64,000 nucleotides of DNA from Panax quinquefolius (lineage: Eukaryota > Streptophyta > Magnoliopsida > Apiales > Araliaceae), in assembly GCA_020205615.1 (NCBI GenBank), contig JAINUW010000763.1, positions 62,001 through 126,000 on the forward strand, given 5' to 3'. A model generated the notes under the pieces. It ran no database searches. It was not told the DNA's origin and saw nothing but the letters and a program-made list of their open reading frames with translations. Positions 33,956-44,250 of this stretch are shown here, piece after piece (within the stretch, counting starts at the first letter, position 1; each line of letters begins with the position of its first letter). The position numbers and the translations under genes are program-made.

Positions 33956-34445
33956 ATTCTTAATTATTTTATAATTAAAATAAAAAAAGTTTATTTTAAT
34001 CTTAAAATAAAATTTTATTTTAATTTTAAAATAAAGAGTTTATTTTAATTTTAAAATTGGATTTCATGCTAACTAATTAGAGTTGGAATTTGATTCCATG
34101 ATAACTAATTGGAGTTGAAAATGGATTCCATGTTTTCTTAAATAAAGGAGTTTATTTAGATATGGAATAAGATTTCATATTATTCAAAATAAAGGAGTTT
34201 ATTTATGAATAGGAAAGAGAATCGTGTTTTCTTTAATAAAGGAGTTTTAATTTTTATATTTTTTACTTGGAATTGGATTCCATAATTAATTAAAATAAAT
34301 GAGTTTATTTTTATTAATGATTTTGATTAAAATAAAATAGTTTATTTTATTCAAAATAGGATAAATTAAAATAAAAGAGGTTTATTTTAATTTAAATTTG
34401 GATTAAAATAAAGGAATTTATTTTGATTCAAAATTAGATTTTATG
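33956..34445. repeat. Palindromic minisatellite AAATAAAGGAGTTTATTT (unit 1)
   Basis: Variants of AAATAAAGGAGTTTATTT recur about every 30-70 bases, separated by AT-rich spacers and GGAATTGGATTCCAT-type blocks. Each motif is itself an inverted repeat (AAATAAA/TTTATTT around GGAG), so the transcript could form serial hairpins. Confidence 0.85.
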
Positions 34446-34890
34446 CTAACTAAATTTGCCCATTAAATGATATCAATATATATATATATATATATATATA
34501 TTATTCATAAGATGAATGTTATTTATTGATGCATATGGTGATGTGTATGATAATAAATGGGATTGATTATGGACTATTGATCAATGTGATTAGATTTTAT
34601 TTTAGTTGGATGCATGAATGTATGGGTTTTATTAAATGGGGTCTGCATGCACTGCCTTCTAATTTTTCTTAATGTAAATTCCATCTCCCTCCTATGTACT
34701 TCCCTTGACTGCTGATCAAGGTTTCTATTTTTTTTTAGAATAGTTTTGTAATAGGAATAGTTAGAATTAATTTTAAAGAATTGGAGATCAAGGAGCAAAG
34801 TGCGTTTGAAGACCCGTTTGTAATGGAGCCCAGGTTTAAATGTAATAGTTATATCTAAATATTAATTCTTGCACCCCTAGGGTTTGACCT

Positions 34891-34922
34891 TTTGGTTCAC
34901 TTGGTGGCTCTAGTGAACCAAA
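34891..34922 (+). other. Conserved hairpin in copia leader (unit 1)
   Basis: TTTGGTTCACT and AGTGAACCAAA form a perfect 11-base stem around a loop TGGTGGCTCT. The same hairpin without change is at 40451-40482 and 47776-47807. Confidence 0.8.
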
Positions 34923-34984
34923 CTAGAATAAAGTCCATAATCAATCTGAGTAGAATATAGTATTCTATATGTGCATGTTTATAC

Positions 34985-35016
<32 letters not shown>

Positions 35017-35021
35017 TATGC

Positions 35022-35040
35022 AAACATGCTTCGCATGTTA
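35022..35040 (+). other. Second conserved hairpin in copia leader (unit 1)
   Basis: AACATGC-TTC-GCATGTT is a perfect stem with a 3-base loop. In the other units it is AAACATGC-TTC-GCATGTTT (40567-40585 and the same context near 47888). It lies about 110 bases after the first hairpin in each unit. Confidence 0.75.
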
Positions 35041-35219
35041 ATTAATATGACGTGTATTTTATATATATATGTGCATGCGCGCTAAACAAGATGAGACAAA
35101 TTAATAACAAACCCCTCAAATATTTTATATTAAGTTGTAACGTCCAAAGATATTTGGAATATCGAACGTCACCTTTTAACATGATAGAAACAATAGAGTA
35201 TTGAATATTTAATATAAGT

Positions 35220-35515
35220 TTGTTATGCACACACAAGGCAAGTATTAAATATTTAAGATGTTGTTTTTATTACATATAATGTTTATAAGGAATTGAAGAT
35301 TACTGCTTTGTTGTGCACACACAAGGGCTGTAGTTTTCTCTTCACTTAAATGGAAATGCTGGGTCTGACTTAACTTAAATCATTTTAGTTCGGATGTGCA
35401 CACACTTGACCATTATGATTTAAGAGGCAAAATACAAGGTGTTACATAGGTGATGTAATTGACAAGAGTTTTCTAACTATTTATTTATATATATTTTGTT
35501 GTGCACACACAAGGC
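35220..35515 (+). repeat. Four spaced copies of TTGTGCACACACAAGG motif (unit 1)
   Basis: Copies are near 35222, 35310, 35394 (variant GTGCACACACTTG) and 35499, spaced 80-110 bases. The core TTGTG...CACAA is self-complementary. In units 2 and 3 the same positions read TTGTGTCACCACAAGG (40766, 40857, 41045; 57685, 57779, 57965) with a GTGCCACCACTTG variant at the third site. Confidence 0.75.
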
Positions 35516-35739
35516 TATATACATTTGAAATGGGATCTTTATTCTCACTAGCATATCTTTAATTAGATATTGTCGAACTATATAAATTGAGGGTAATATA
35601 GTTTAATGAAAATAGTGGGAGATACCAATTTAAAACAAGACCTAAATTATTTTGGTAATTAATAAAAGAATGTATGCTAAAATGTTGTTAATTACAAATT
35701 CATTTACAGAATTTTACAATATTTAAATCACTATCACTG

Positions 35740-36535
35740 CGAAGCATATTAGATGCTATTTAACCAGACTGAATTAAATGGATTGGTCTTAGAATTTGAG
35801 AATAGTTCTCATGGCTGAAAAGCTATCTTATGTCCTTAATACGCCTATCCCTGCAATGGTTGCAGACAATGCCTTTGAGGAAAAGATTGCTACTTTTAGA
35901 AAGTGGCAAGATGATGCACAGTTGGCTTAATGCATCATGCTCGCATCCACGAGTAACGAGCTTCAGCGTCAGCATGAAACTATGGATGCTCTTACTATAT
36001 TCCTGCACATCAAGTAGTTGATGGTGAGGAAAGTTGGACTGATAGATATCAGATATCTAAGGAGCTCTTCCGATCTAGAATAACCGATGACACTACAGTA
36101 CAAACACAAGTCCTTAACATAATCAATTTGATTGATCAATTAGGACAACAGGTTTTGTCATGGATGGAGAGTTGAGCCAAGATTTGATCTTGCACTCACT
36201 CTAGGACTCCTTTCAGAATTGTTGTGAATTTTTCAAATGAACAAGCTAGATATCAGCCTAGCTGATTTGCTTAACATGTTGAAAAATGTTGAGAGTCACT
36301 TTCCAACGACCATGTCTTACTGGTAGGGGTCAAAAGATCTTCTGAAAAGAAGAACGATTCAAAGAAGGTAAATAGAATGGCAAAAACAAAGGATAATAAG
36401 AACAAAACTGATACAGATAGCAAATGAGTTTGCTTCCACTGCAATAAGCCAGGACACTAGAAAACAAACTGTGAGAAGCATTTTACAGAGCTAACCAGAA
36501 GAAGCTTAGTGAAGCTTCGGTCACAAATACAATTT
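35740..36535 (+). pseudogene. Copia gag remnant (unit 1)
   Basis: Broken frames carry traces of AEKLSYVLNTPIPAMV, ATFRKWQDDAQLA, NKLDISLADLLNMLKNVESH and a zinc knuckle CFHCNKPGH, as in the better copies at 41264 and 58185. The start codon position reads ATATTT and a stop follows LA. It encodes no protein now. Confidence 0.75.
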
Positions 36536-36559
36536 TGTTCATGAATGAAATAAATTTTT

Positions 36560-36935
36560 CTTTAAGTCAAGGTTCTACTTAGGTATTGGATACCGATTTT
36601 GGTTATCATAAATATAGATTTATGAAGGGACCAAGTAGAAGTAGAAAGCTAAAAAAGATAAGTAATCCTATGTGTGAGAAATGAAGCAAAGGTTGCTGCA
36701 TTAGCCATAGAAACTTATAGTTTAGCATTTGCCTACGGGCAAATTATTAAGTCAATAAGTTATTATTGTATGTATTCAAGTTCTCGTTAGAAACATTATT
36801 TCCATTTTGTTGTTGGATAATGAAATCTTTGGTATTATATTTAAGAACAATTGTTGCTCTATTTATAATAATAATGTTTTGTATAGAACAAGAATATTAC
36901 TTAATGGATTTTGTATACTTAACTTACGTGAAAAT
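36560..36935 (+). pseudogene. Copia protease/pre-integrase linker remnant (unit 1)
   Basis: It has VLDTDFGYHKYRFMKGPS-type sequence, then RNIISILLLDNEIFGII and NNCCSIYNNNVLY in another frame. The sequence stops at the deletion junction with the LTR. Confidence 0.7.
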
Positions 36936-38815
36936 TGAAAGTAGTATGCACACAAGCCAATCATGTTTGATGATAAAGCATATACTTTGTAACAATCTTA
37001 TTCATTTATTAATAAAAAGTATTAATTTATTAAAGGCTTTTAATTATCTACATGATGCTGTTTTATAATATGTGATAAACCCATAGTTTTAAGCAATGCT
37101 TTTAGAATAATGATGATGATCATTCTAATGAGATCTAAATTCTTAGAAAGCTTAAAACTAAAATAGTTCCCAATCATTGGATTACTAAATTGGGGATTAG
37201 TGAATCCGGATAGATTGGTACATACGTTGCTTGCTCATTGGATGAGGATGATTGATCCCATTATCATTTGTGTGGAGACACTAAAGCAAGTATGTAGGTG
37301 CTTATTAGAGAATAAGTTCACTGAACGTGGCTCGCTAAGGAATACCTAATGGAGTTTTATTTTTATGCATCAATAGGAATTCTCAGAGTGATAGTAGTAC
37401 AAGTAATCCTTGGACTTGAGATCATCATAGTATCTTGTGTATGATGAGTTATACTTTGACTTATTCCTTAAGACCCTTAGGTATATCAAAGGGTATGCTT
37501 GGGTATAATAAGTTGTACATGGAGATAATGTATGATCAATAAAGAATCTACCACTTCTAATAAAAGAAGAGAATGTCCTATGTGATTCGATAAATGACAA
37601 CCCAAGTAGTCCTTGGGTTAAGCAGTAATGAAATTAGAAAGGAGTTTCTAATTTGCATTATTTGAGTTGTGCATTTAAGAATCGAAATACATATAATTAA
37701 ATAAAATAAGACTTGACAAGAATTCCATGTCTTATATTTAATTGGGACATTGTATGGTGGAAGGATTGAATTATCACAGAACTATTTACTCAAAGGTTCT
37801 TTTATGATTAATGTTGAAATCTATATTATCCGGAAAGTCGTTGATCGCTAGGGAGGCTTTATCCCATTGTAGAATAAATATTATTTATTTAAATAAATTA
37901 ATTGTTTAATTTATTTATTTAAATAAGATTAGAATTGTTCTAATTGATTTATTCACAACCGGTTTAATATGGAGAACCTAAAGGGTCACACCATAAAAGG
38001 AAGAATAATTATTTAAGAAGTAAATGGCATAATCGTAATAATATGTTATGTATATTTAATTTAATCTATGGTGATAGAATAAATTAAATAGCTTAATATT
38101 TATTATTTAATATTTTAGAAATATTAAATATAAATTAATAAGAGGAGTCTTATTAATATTATTACAATTATTATTATTTTAATTTCTAAAAGAGTTTAGG
38201 AATTAATTTAATATAAGTACTCTCATTTATTCCTAATTGGATTAGGAAGGAAAATTAGTTAAAGGAGTTTAATTAATTATCCCTAATAAGATTAGGGAGC
38301 TTAATTAATTAAAAGAATTAATTAATTAAAACCCAATTCCTTAATTGTTAAGGTGGGTTGCCCACATCTATAAATAAGAGAGTCTTATTATGGGTGGTAT
38401 GGGTTGTTGACTTTTTTCAACATAATGTAATAATTCCAATTGTTGGGAGAGTACACCCTTTCTATAGAGATAGAAAAACTAGGGTTTAGCCAAAATACCC
38501 TTCTTCTTGAATTCCTATTCTTCCTTGGTGGATCACCTCTAGAGGCCAAACATTTGGGTGGCTAACGTTGATCAAAGGAAGGAACCAAACCCGGTGGATT
38601 CAAGATTGAACGCGAAAGGATTTGGAGGTGAACTTGTACCTGAGGAAGCTCGATCTTCAAGGGTATGATTTATTCTTTATCTTTTCGTTTAATTAATAAT
38701 TATGCATAAAGGGTGATCCGGGTATATGGTTTGTAAATTTTTAAACTCTGATTTTACCACGCTTCCGCATTATTTTATGCAATTTGATTGCGTTATGAAT
38801 ATTACAAACCTAATA
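36936..38815 (+). repeat. Copia LTR shared between array units 1 and 2
   Basis: The LTR is 1880 bp, TGAAAGTAGTATGC to ACAAACCTAATA. It is preceded by a truncated interior and followed by a primer site, so it serves as 3' LTR of unit 1 and 5' LTR of unit 2. A TATA-like CATCTATAAATAAGAG lies at about 38365-38380. Confidence 0.9.
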
Positions 38816-39339
38816 GTGGTATCAGAGCCAAACCTTTATGCGAATTATTAATTGTTTTAATTTGATATGTATATTGATATGTGTTTAGAACAATTTAATT
38901 GGGCATATTTTTTATTGTATAAAATTTAATAAAAAAAAAAACGTGAACTACTGCTGCCGAATTCCTTTATTTAATGCTGGGCATTCAAGTTGACCGAAGA
39001 AAAAAAAAAAAAAAAAATTGTTATGCTTTTTTTTATGGCAACGCATAATTACGGTTTTCAAGAAGTTCACGGCTGGCAGTGATATCCTGACTTGTTTTGC
39101 AATTGAAAACATGAAATCATGATTTAAGGGAGAAAGGCTGCACGCAAATCAAGTCCCAGGATTAACATACCATGAAGCTACAAGAAGATTTCAAAGCACA
39201 GGCAGGCACGGAAATTAAAAAAAATAAAAATAAAAACCGGCAACAATCAATTTTTTTTGAAAAAGGAACGGTTTTGGTTATATATATATATATATACCCG
39301 TTACGAATATATATATAATATATATATATAATATCAATT

Positions 39340-40015
39340 ATTTTATAATTAAAAAAAGGTTTATTTTAATTTTAAAATAAAAGGTTTATTTTAATATTAA
39401 AATATAAAGTTTATTTTAATTTTAAAATTAGAATTTCATGCAAACTAATTAGAGTTGGAATTGGATTCCATGATAACTAATTGGAGTTGAAATTGGATTT
39501 TATTTTTCCTAAAATAAAGGAGTTTATTTGTGAATAGGGAAGTAAATCCATCTTTCCTTAAATAAAGGAGTTTGTTTAGATATAAAATAAGATTTCATAT
39601 TATTTAAAATAAAGGAGTTTATTTGTAAATAGGAAAGAAAATCCGTGTTTCCTTAAATAAAGGAGTTTATTTAAATATGAAATAAGATTTCATATTATTC
39701 AAAATAAAGGAGTTTATTTGTGAATAGGAAAGATAATCCGTGTTTCCTTTAATATTTTTTTTACATGGAATTGGATTCCATAATTAATTAAAATAAAAGA
39801 GTTTATTTTAATTAAAGATTTTTTTTACATGGAATTGGATTCCATAATTAATTAAAAATAAAGGAGTTTATTTTGATTAAAGATTTTGATTAAAATAAAA
39901 TAGTTTATTTTATTCAAAATAGGATAAATTAAAATAAAATAGTTTTATTTTAATTTAAATTTGGATTAAAATAAAGGAGTTTATTTTGATTCAAAAATTA
40001 GATTTTATACTAACT
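39340..40015. repeat. Palindromic minisatellite AAATAAAGGAGTTTATTT (unit 2)
   Basis: About ten copies are visible, some alternating with TGTGAATAGG or TAGATATAAAATAAG spacers. Near-identical arrays are at 46665-47335 and 63628-64000. Confidence 0.85.
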
Positions 40016-41263
40016 AAAGTTGCCCATTAAATGATATCAATATATATATTAAATGTTTATTATTCATAAGATGAATGTTATTTATTGATGCATATGGTGA
40101 TGTGTATGATAATAAATGGGATTGATTATGGACTATTGACCAATGCGATTGGATTTTATTTTAGTTGGATGCATGAATGTATGGGTTTTATTAAATGGGG
40201 TCTCTGCAGACTGCGTCTTCTCTAATTTTTCTTAATGTAAATTCTATCTCCTCCTATGTACTTCCCTCGATCACGATCAAGGTTTCTATTTATTTTAAAT
40301 AGTTGTGTAATAGGATTAGTTAGAATTAATTTTGAAAAAATTGGAGATCAAGGGACAAGAAGCGCATGAAGACCCGTTTGTGATGGAGCCCGGGTTTAAA
40401 TGTAATAGTTATATTTAAATATTATTTCTTGCACCCCTAGGGTTTGACCTTTTGGTTCACTTGGTGGCTCTAGTGAACCAAACTAGAATAAAAGTCCATA
40501 ATCAATCCGGGTAGAATATAGTATTCTATATGTGCATGCTTATATTATATATATTATATATTATGCAAACATGCTTCGCATGTTTATTAATATGACGCGT
40601 ATTTATATATATATATGTACATGCGCTAAACAAGATGAGACAAATTAATAACAAACCCCTCAATTTTTATATCAAGTCCTAAGCGTTCAAAGATATTTGG
40701 AATATCGAACGTCGCCTTTCTAGCATGATAAAATCAATAGAGTATTAAATATTTAATATGATTTTTGTTGTGTCACCACAAGGCAAGTATTAAGTATTTA
40801 AGATGTTAATTTATCACATTTGATGCTTATAAAGAAAAATGAACAATATTGTTTTGTTGTGTCACCACAAGGATGATATTTTTCTTTTTTGAATATATGG
40901 AGTGCTAGGTCGGACTTAACTTGGATAATTTTGATTCGGATGTGCCACCACTTGATCAAAATAATCTAAGAGGCAAAAGAAAAGGAGTTGCATAGTTGAT
41001 GTAATTGACAAAAGTTGTATACCTATTTATTTATATATAGTTTGTTGTGTCACCACAAGGCTATATACATTTGAAATGGGATCCTTATTCTCACTAGCAG
41101 ATCTTTAATTTGATTTTGCCGAACTATATAAGTGAGGGTAATATAGTTTGAAGAAAATAGTAGGAGATACCAATTTAAAACAAGACCTAATTTATTTTGG
41201 TAATTAATAAAAGAATGTATGTTAAAATGTTGTTAATTACAAATTCATTTACAGAATTTTACA

Positions 41264-42075
41264 ATGTCTAAATTACTATCACTGCGAAGCATATTAGATG
41301 CTATTTAATCGGACCATATTAAACGGATTGGTTAAGGAATTTGAGAATAGTTCTCATGGCTGAAAAGCTATCTTATGTCCTTAATACGCCTATCCCTGCA
41401 ATGGTTGCAAACAATGCCTCTGAGGAAGAGATTGCTACTTTTAGAAAGTGGCAAGATGATGCATGATTGGCTCAATGCATCATGCTCAGTATCCATGAGT
41501 AACAAGCTTCGTCATACTGAAACTATGGATACTCCTACTATATTCCCGCACATCAAGTAGTTGATGGTGAGGAAAGTGGGGACCGATAGATATCGAGATA
41601 TCTAAGGAGCTCTTCCGATCTAGAATGGCCAATGACACTATAAGATGCATAAAAAGTCCTAAACATTATCAATTTGATTGATCAATTAGGATAACAGGTT
41701 TTGTCATGGATGGAGAGTTGAGCCAAGATTTGATCTTGCACTCACTCCCGGACTCCTTTCACAATTGTTGTGAATTTTTCATATGAACAAGCTAGATATC
41801 AACTTCGCTGATTTGCTTAACATGTTGAAAAATGTTGAGAGTCACTTTCCAACCAAGAAAAACCAAGTCTTACTGGTAGGGGCCAAAGGATCTTCTGAAA
41901 AGAAGAACGATTCAAAGAAGGTAAATAGAAAGGCAAAAATAAAGGATAATAAGAACAAAACTGATACGGATAGCAAAGGAGTTTGCTTTTACTGCAATAA
42001 GCTTGGACACTGGATAGAAACTGCAAGAAGTATATTGCAGAGGCTAACCAAAGAAGCTTAGTGAAGTTTCGGTTA
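41264..42075 (+). pseudogene. Copia gag remnant (unit 2)
   Basis: ATG at 41264 opens MSKLLSLRSILDAI before a stop. Other frames carry AEKLSYVLNTPIPAMVANNA and SEEEIATFRKWQDDA. From 41783 a 92-residue open frame has MNKLDINFADLLNMLKNVES, a Lys-rich stretch and a zinc knuckle CFYCNKLGHW whose last Cys is lost by an indel at the place where the family has an Arg-Asn-Cys. This C-terminal gag type (LLNMLxxxE plus CxxCxxxGHW) points to Tork/Angela-like elements. Confidence 0.75.
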
Positions 42076-42119
42076 CAATACAGTTTTTGTTCATGATTGA
42101 AATAAATTTTTCTTTAAGT

Positions 42120-44200
42120 CAAGGTTCTACTTGGATATTGGATATCGACTTTGGTTATCATAAATATAGATTTATGAAGGGACCAAGCAGAAGTAGAAAG
42201 CTAAACAAATATAAGTAATCCTAAGTGCGGAAATGTAGCAAAGGTTGCTGCATTAGCTATAGAAACTTATAGTTTAGCACTGCCTATGGGCAAATCTATT
42301 AAGTCAATAAGTTGTTATTGTATTCCAATTCTTGTTAGAAACATTATTTCCATTTTATTGTTGGACAATAAAATTTTTGGTATTATAATTAAGAACAATT
42401 GTTGTTCTATTTATAATAATAATGTTTTGTATAGAACTGGAATATTACTTAATAAATTTTGTATACTTGACTTACGTGAAAAATAATTTTGCATATTGAA
42501 CAAATTAGTATAAGAAAAGGAGATGATCATTCAAAGAGTTGAATGTATGTATTTGTTGAATACAAGTGTGAATTATTTGAATGGTTCAAAGAATTCGAAT
42601 GAAACAAATTGGCAAAGTATTAAGATTCTTTGATTAGATCAAGGAATAAATACTTGTGCAATAAGTCTCTAGATCATCTCAAATGGTTTTTCTCACAATG
42701 GACGCCTCGATATGCAATAATTGATTGATGTATCCGAAAGGAAAAATCGTACCTTGTTGGACATGGTGCGGTCCATAATGATTTTACCGACATTCCAAAG
42801 ATCCTTCGGGATAATGTCCTAGAAATGGTAGACATATCACTAAAAAGGTAACCTCAAAATCCGCCCCAAGACTCCATAAAAGTTATGGATAGGAGGATTA
42901 TTAATCTTAAGTATGTTAAGATAAGGGGTTGTCCAACTTATGTGAAAAGGTTTTAAAGGATAAGCTTGGGACAAGATTTGACAAGTGTCGATTTGTGGGA
43001 CATCCTAAAGTAAGTTTAGGTATATGTTCTATAATCACGCTTAGCAAAAGGTGTTTGTTGTGAAAAACACGCCGCCTTCTAAGATAAAGGCGTTTATCAT
43101 TGAAGGGGCTAGTGGGAGGATAATAGATCTTGAAAAGTTCAAGAACCACAAAACACTATAAGTCAAATAAGAGGAACTCAGTAGATAGACCTATCATATT
43201 CACAACAATCAATCGTAAATCGGAATAGTACCAAAGATACCTAGGAGGTATGGATTCATCATGGATGATGATGATGAGGTACACATCATAGATGATGATG
43301 ATCCGAGTTACATTCGATGAGGTAAGACTTCTAGTGTGTACAAAAGGGTCGATGTGGAGCGTCGTGAAATTTCTAGTATTATATGTTGATATACTACGGA
43401 TGAGGAATTACATACCAATGATACAATCAGTAAAGATAAAGTTGTCTAAACATTCCTCCATGAATGATTTGGAAGAGTATCTTAATTGGGGATATAAATC
43501 TATATAGATAGATTTAAGAGGATGCTCGACTTAACCCAAGGAACGTATATTCATTTGATGCTAAAGTCGTTTAGCATGGCAAACTCCAAGAGATGTCTCA
43601 TGACGATGAGCTATGGAGTGTATCTCTCTTAATAGTCCCCATAGACTCCAAAGAAGAGAGATCGCATGAGTGACAATCATGTATGCAATGAAATATACGA
43701 GACCTGATGTTAATCGGTCATATTCTGGAGAAGATCACTGTAAGACAGTGAAAAACATCTTAAAGTTCTTAACCGGCACTAAGGATGTGAGCAAACATGG
43801 TGGGTTTGAATTAAAACTAGAGGGCTTTACAGACTCAAGTTTTTCAGACAGCATAAGAGACGATCGAAAATCCACTTTAAGGTAAAGTGTTACCTTGAAC
43901 AAATTAGCGTTGAATCGAAAGGTTCCAAATAGCAAAGAGTTCTTTGGTTTAGTGATAAAGACAAAGTATATAGCTATAAATGAAGCTGCAAGTTGATTGT
44001 TTGGATTAAAAGTTCATTACAAAACTAGGAAAAGTTCCTAAGTCTCATCTTGGATCTAAACATGTGTTGTGGCACTTTCATTTGATTATTAGAATCATTG
44101 AAAGATGGGAAATCACTATAGAGATAGTGGACTCTCATGAACAACATTACATATCCATTAACTAAAGCTTATCCAATGTTAGGATAATCGTCACTTAGAG
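42120..44200 (+). pseudogene. Copia pol remnant lacking integrase core and RT palm (unit 2)
   Basis: The order is the same as in the element at 4825. At 42286-42486 is the pre-integrase linker (RNIISILLLDNKIFGIIIKN). At about 42550-42620 is the integrase tail, and around 42900-43140 the GCPTYVKRF, VGHPKVSLG and FIIEGASG blocks. DDDDEVHIIDDDDPSYIR (about 43265) then passes almost at once to SSVYKRV and VLYVDILRMRNYIPMIQSVK (43380-43440). The segment GLKQVSQIWNIRFDEAIK kept in the 4825 element is also gone here, so the array units are a further deletion derivative. Later come MYAMKYTRPDVN and ELKLEGFTDSSFSD from the RNase H side. Confidence 0.75.
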
Positions 44201-44250
44201 AAGAAGAGTATAAGATACCATGACGATTGACTTTAGTGCAAGTGGGAGAT

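Larger units (their letters stand above)
33956..36935 (+). mobile_element. Array unit 1: copia interior, both ends truncated
   Basis: It matches 39340-42481 of the next unit in order: palindromic minisatellite, leader hairpins, gag remnant, protease/pre-integrase linker. It begins in the TA run, without LTR or primer site, and stops at CTTACGTGAAAA, where it is joined directly to the next LTR. About 1.77 kb of pol present in unit 2 (42482-44250), including the polypurine tract, is deleted. It is more diverged than units 2 and 3: gag lacks its ATG, and the motif TTGTGCACACACAAGG replaces TTGTGTCACCACAAGG. Confidence 0.8.
38816..44250 (+). mobile_element. Array unit 2: complete copia interior
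   Basis: This runs from the primer site TGGTATCAGAGCC (38817-38829) to the polypurine tract CAAGTGGGAGA before 44251. The first 2.4 kb (to about 41260) is non-coding leader: poly(A)-like run at 39000, TA microsatellite at 39280-39330, palindromic minisatellite at 39340-40015, two hairpins, four TTGTG-CACAA motifs. Then come gag and the internally deleted pol. It is the best full view of the family in the window and keeps the empty site AAATATTTAATATGATTTTT at about 40747 where unit 3 is interrupted. Confidence 0.85.

Noticed and set aside
38817..38829. tRNA gene match at primer-binding sites
   Set aside because: Only the 12-13 bases complementary to the initiator tRNA 3' end are present. No cloverleaf is seen at these sites and I noticed no tRNA gene elsewhere.
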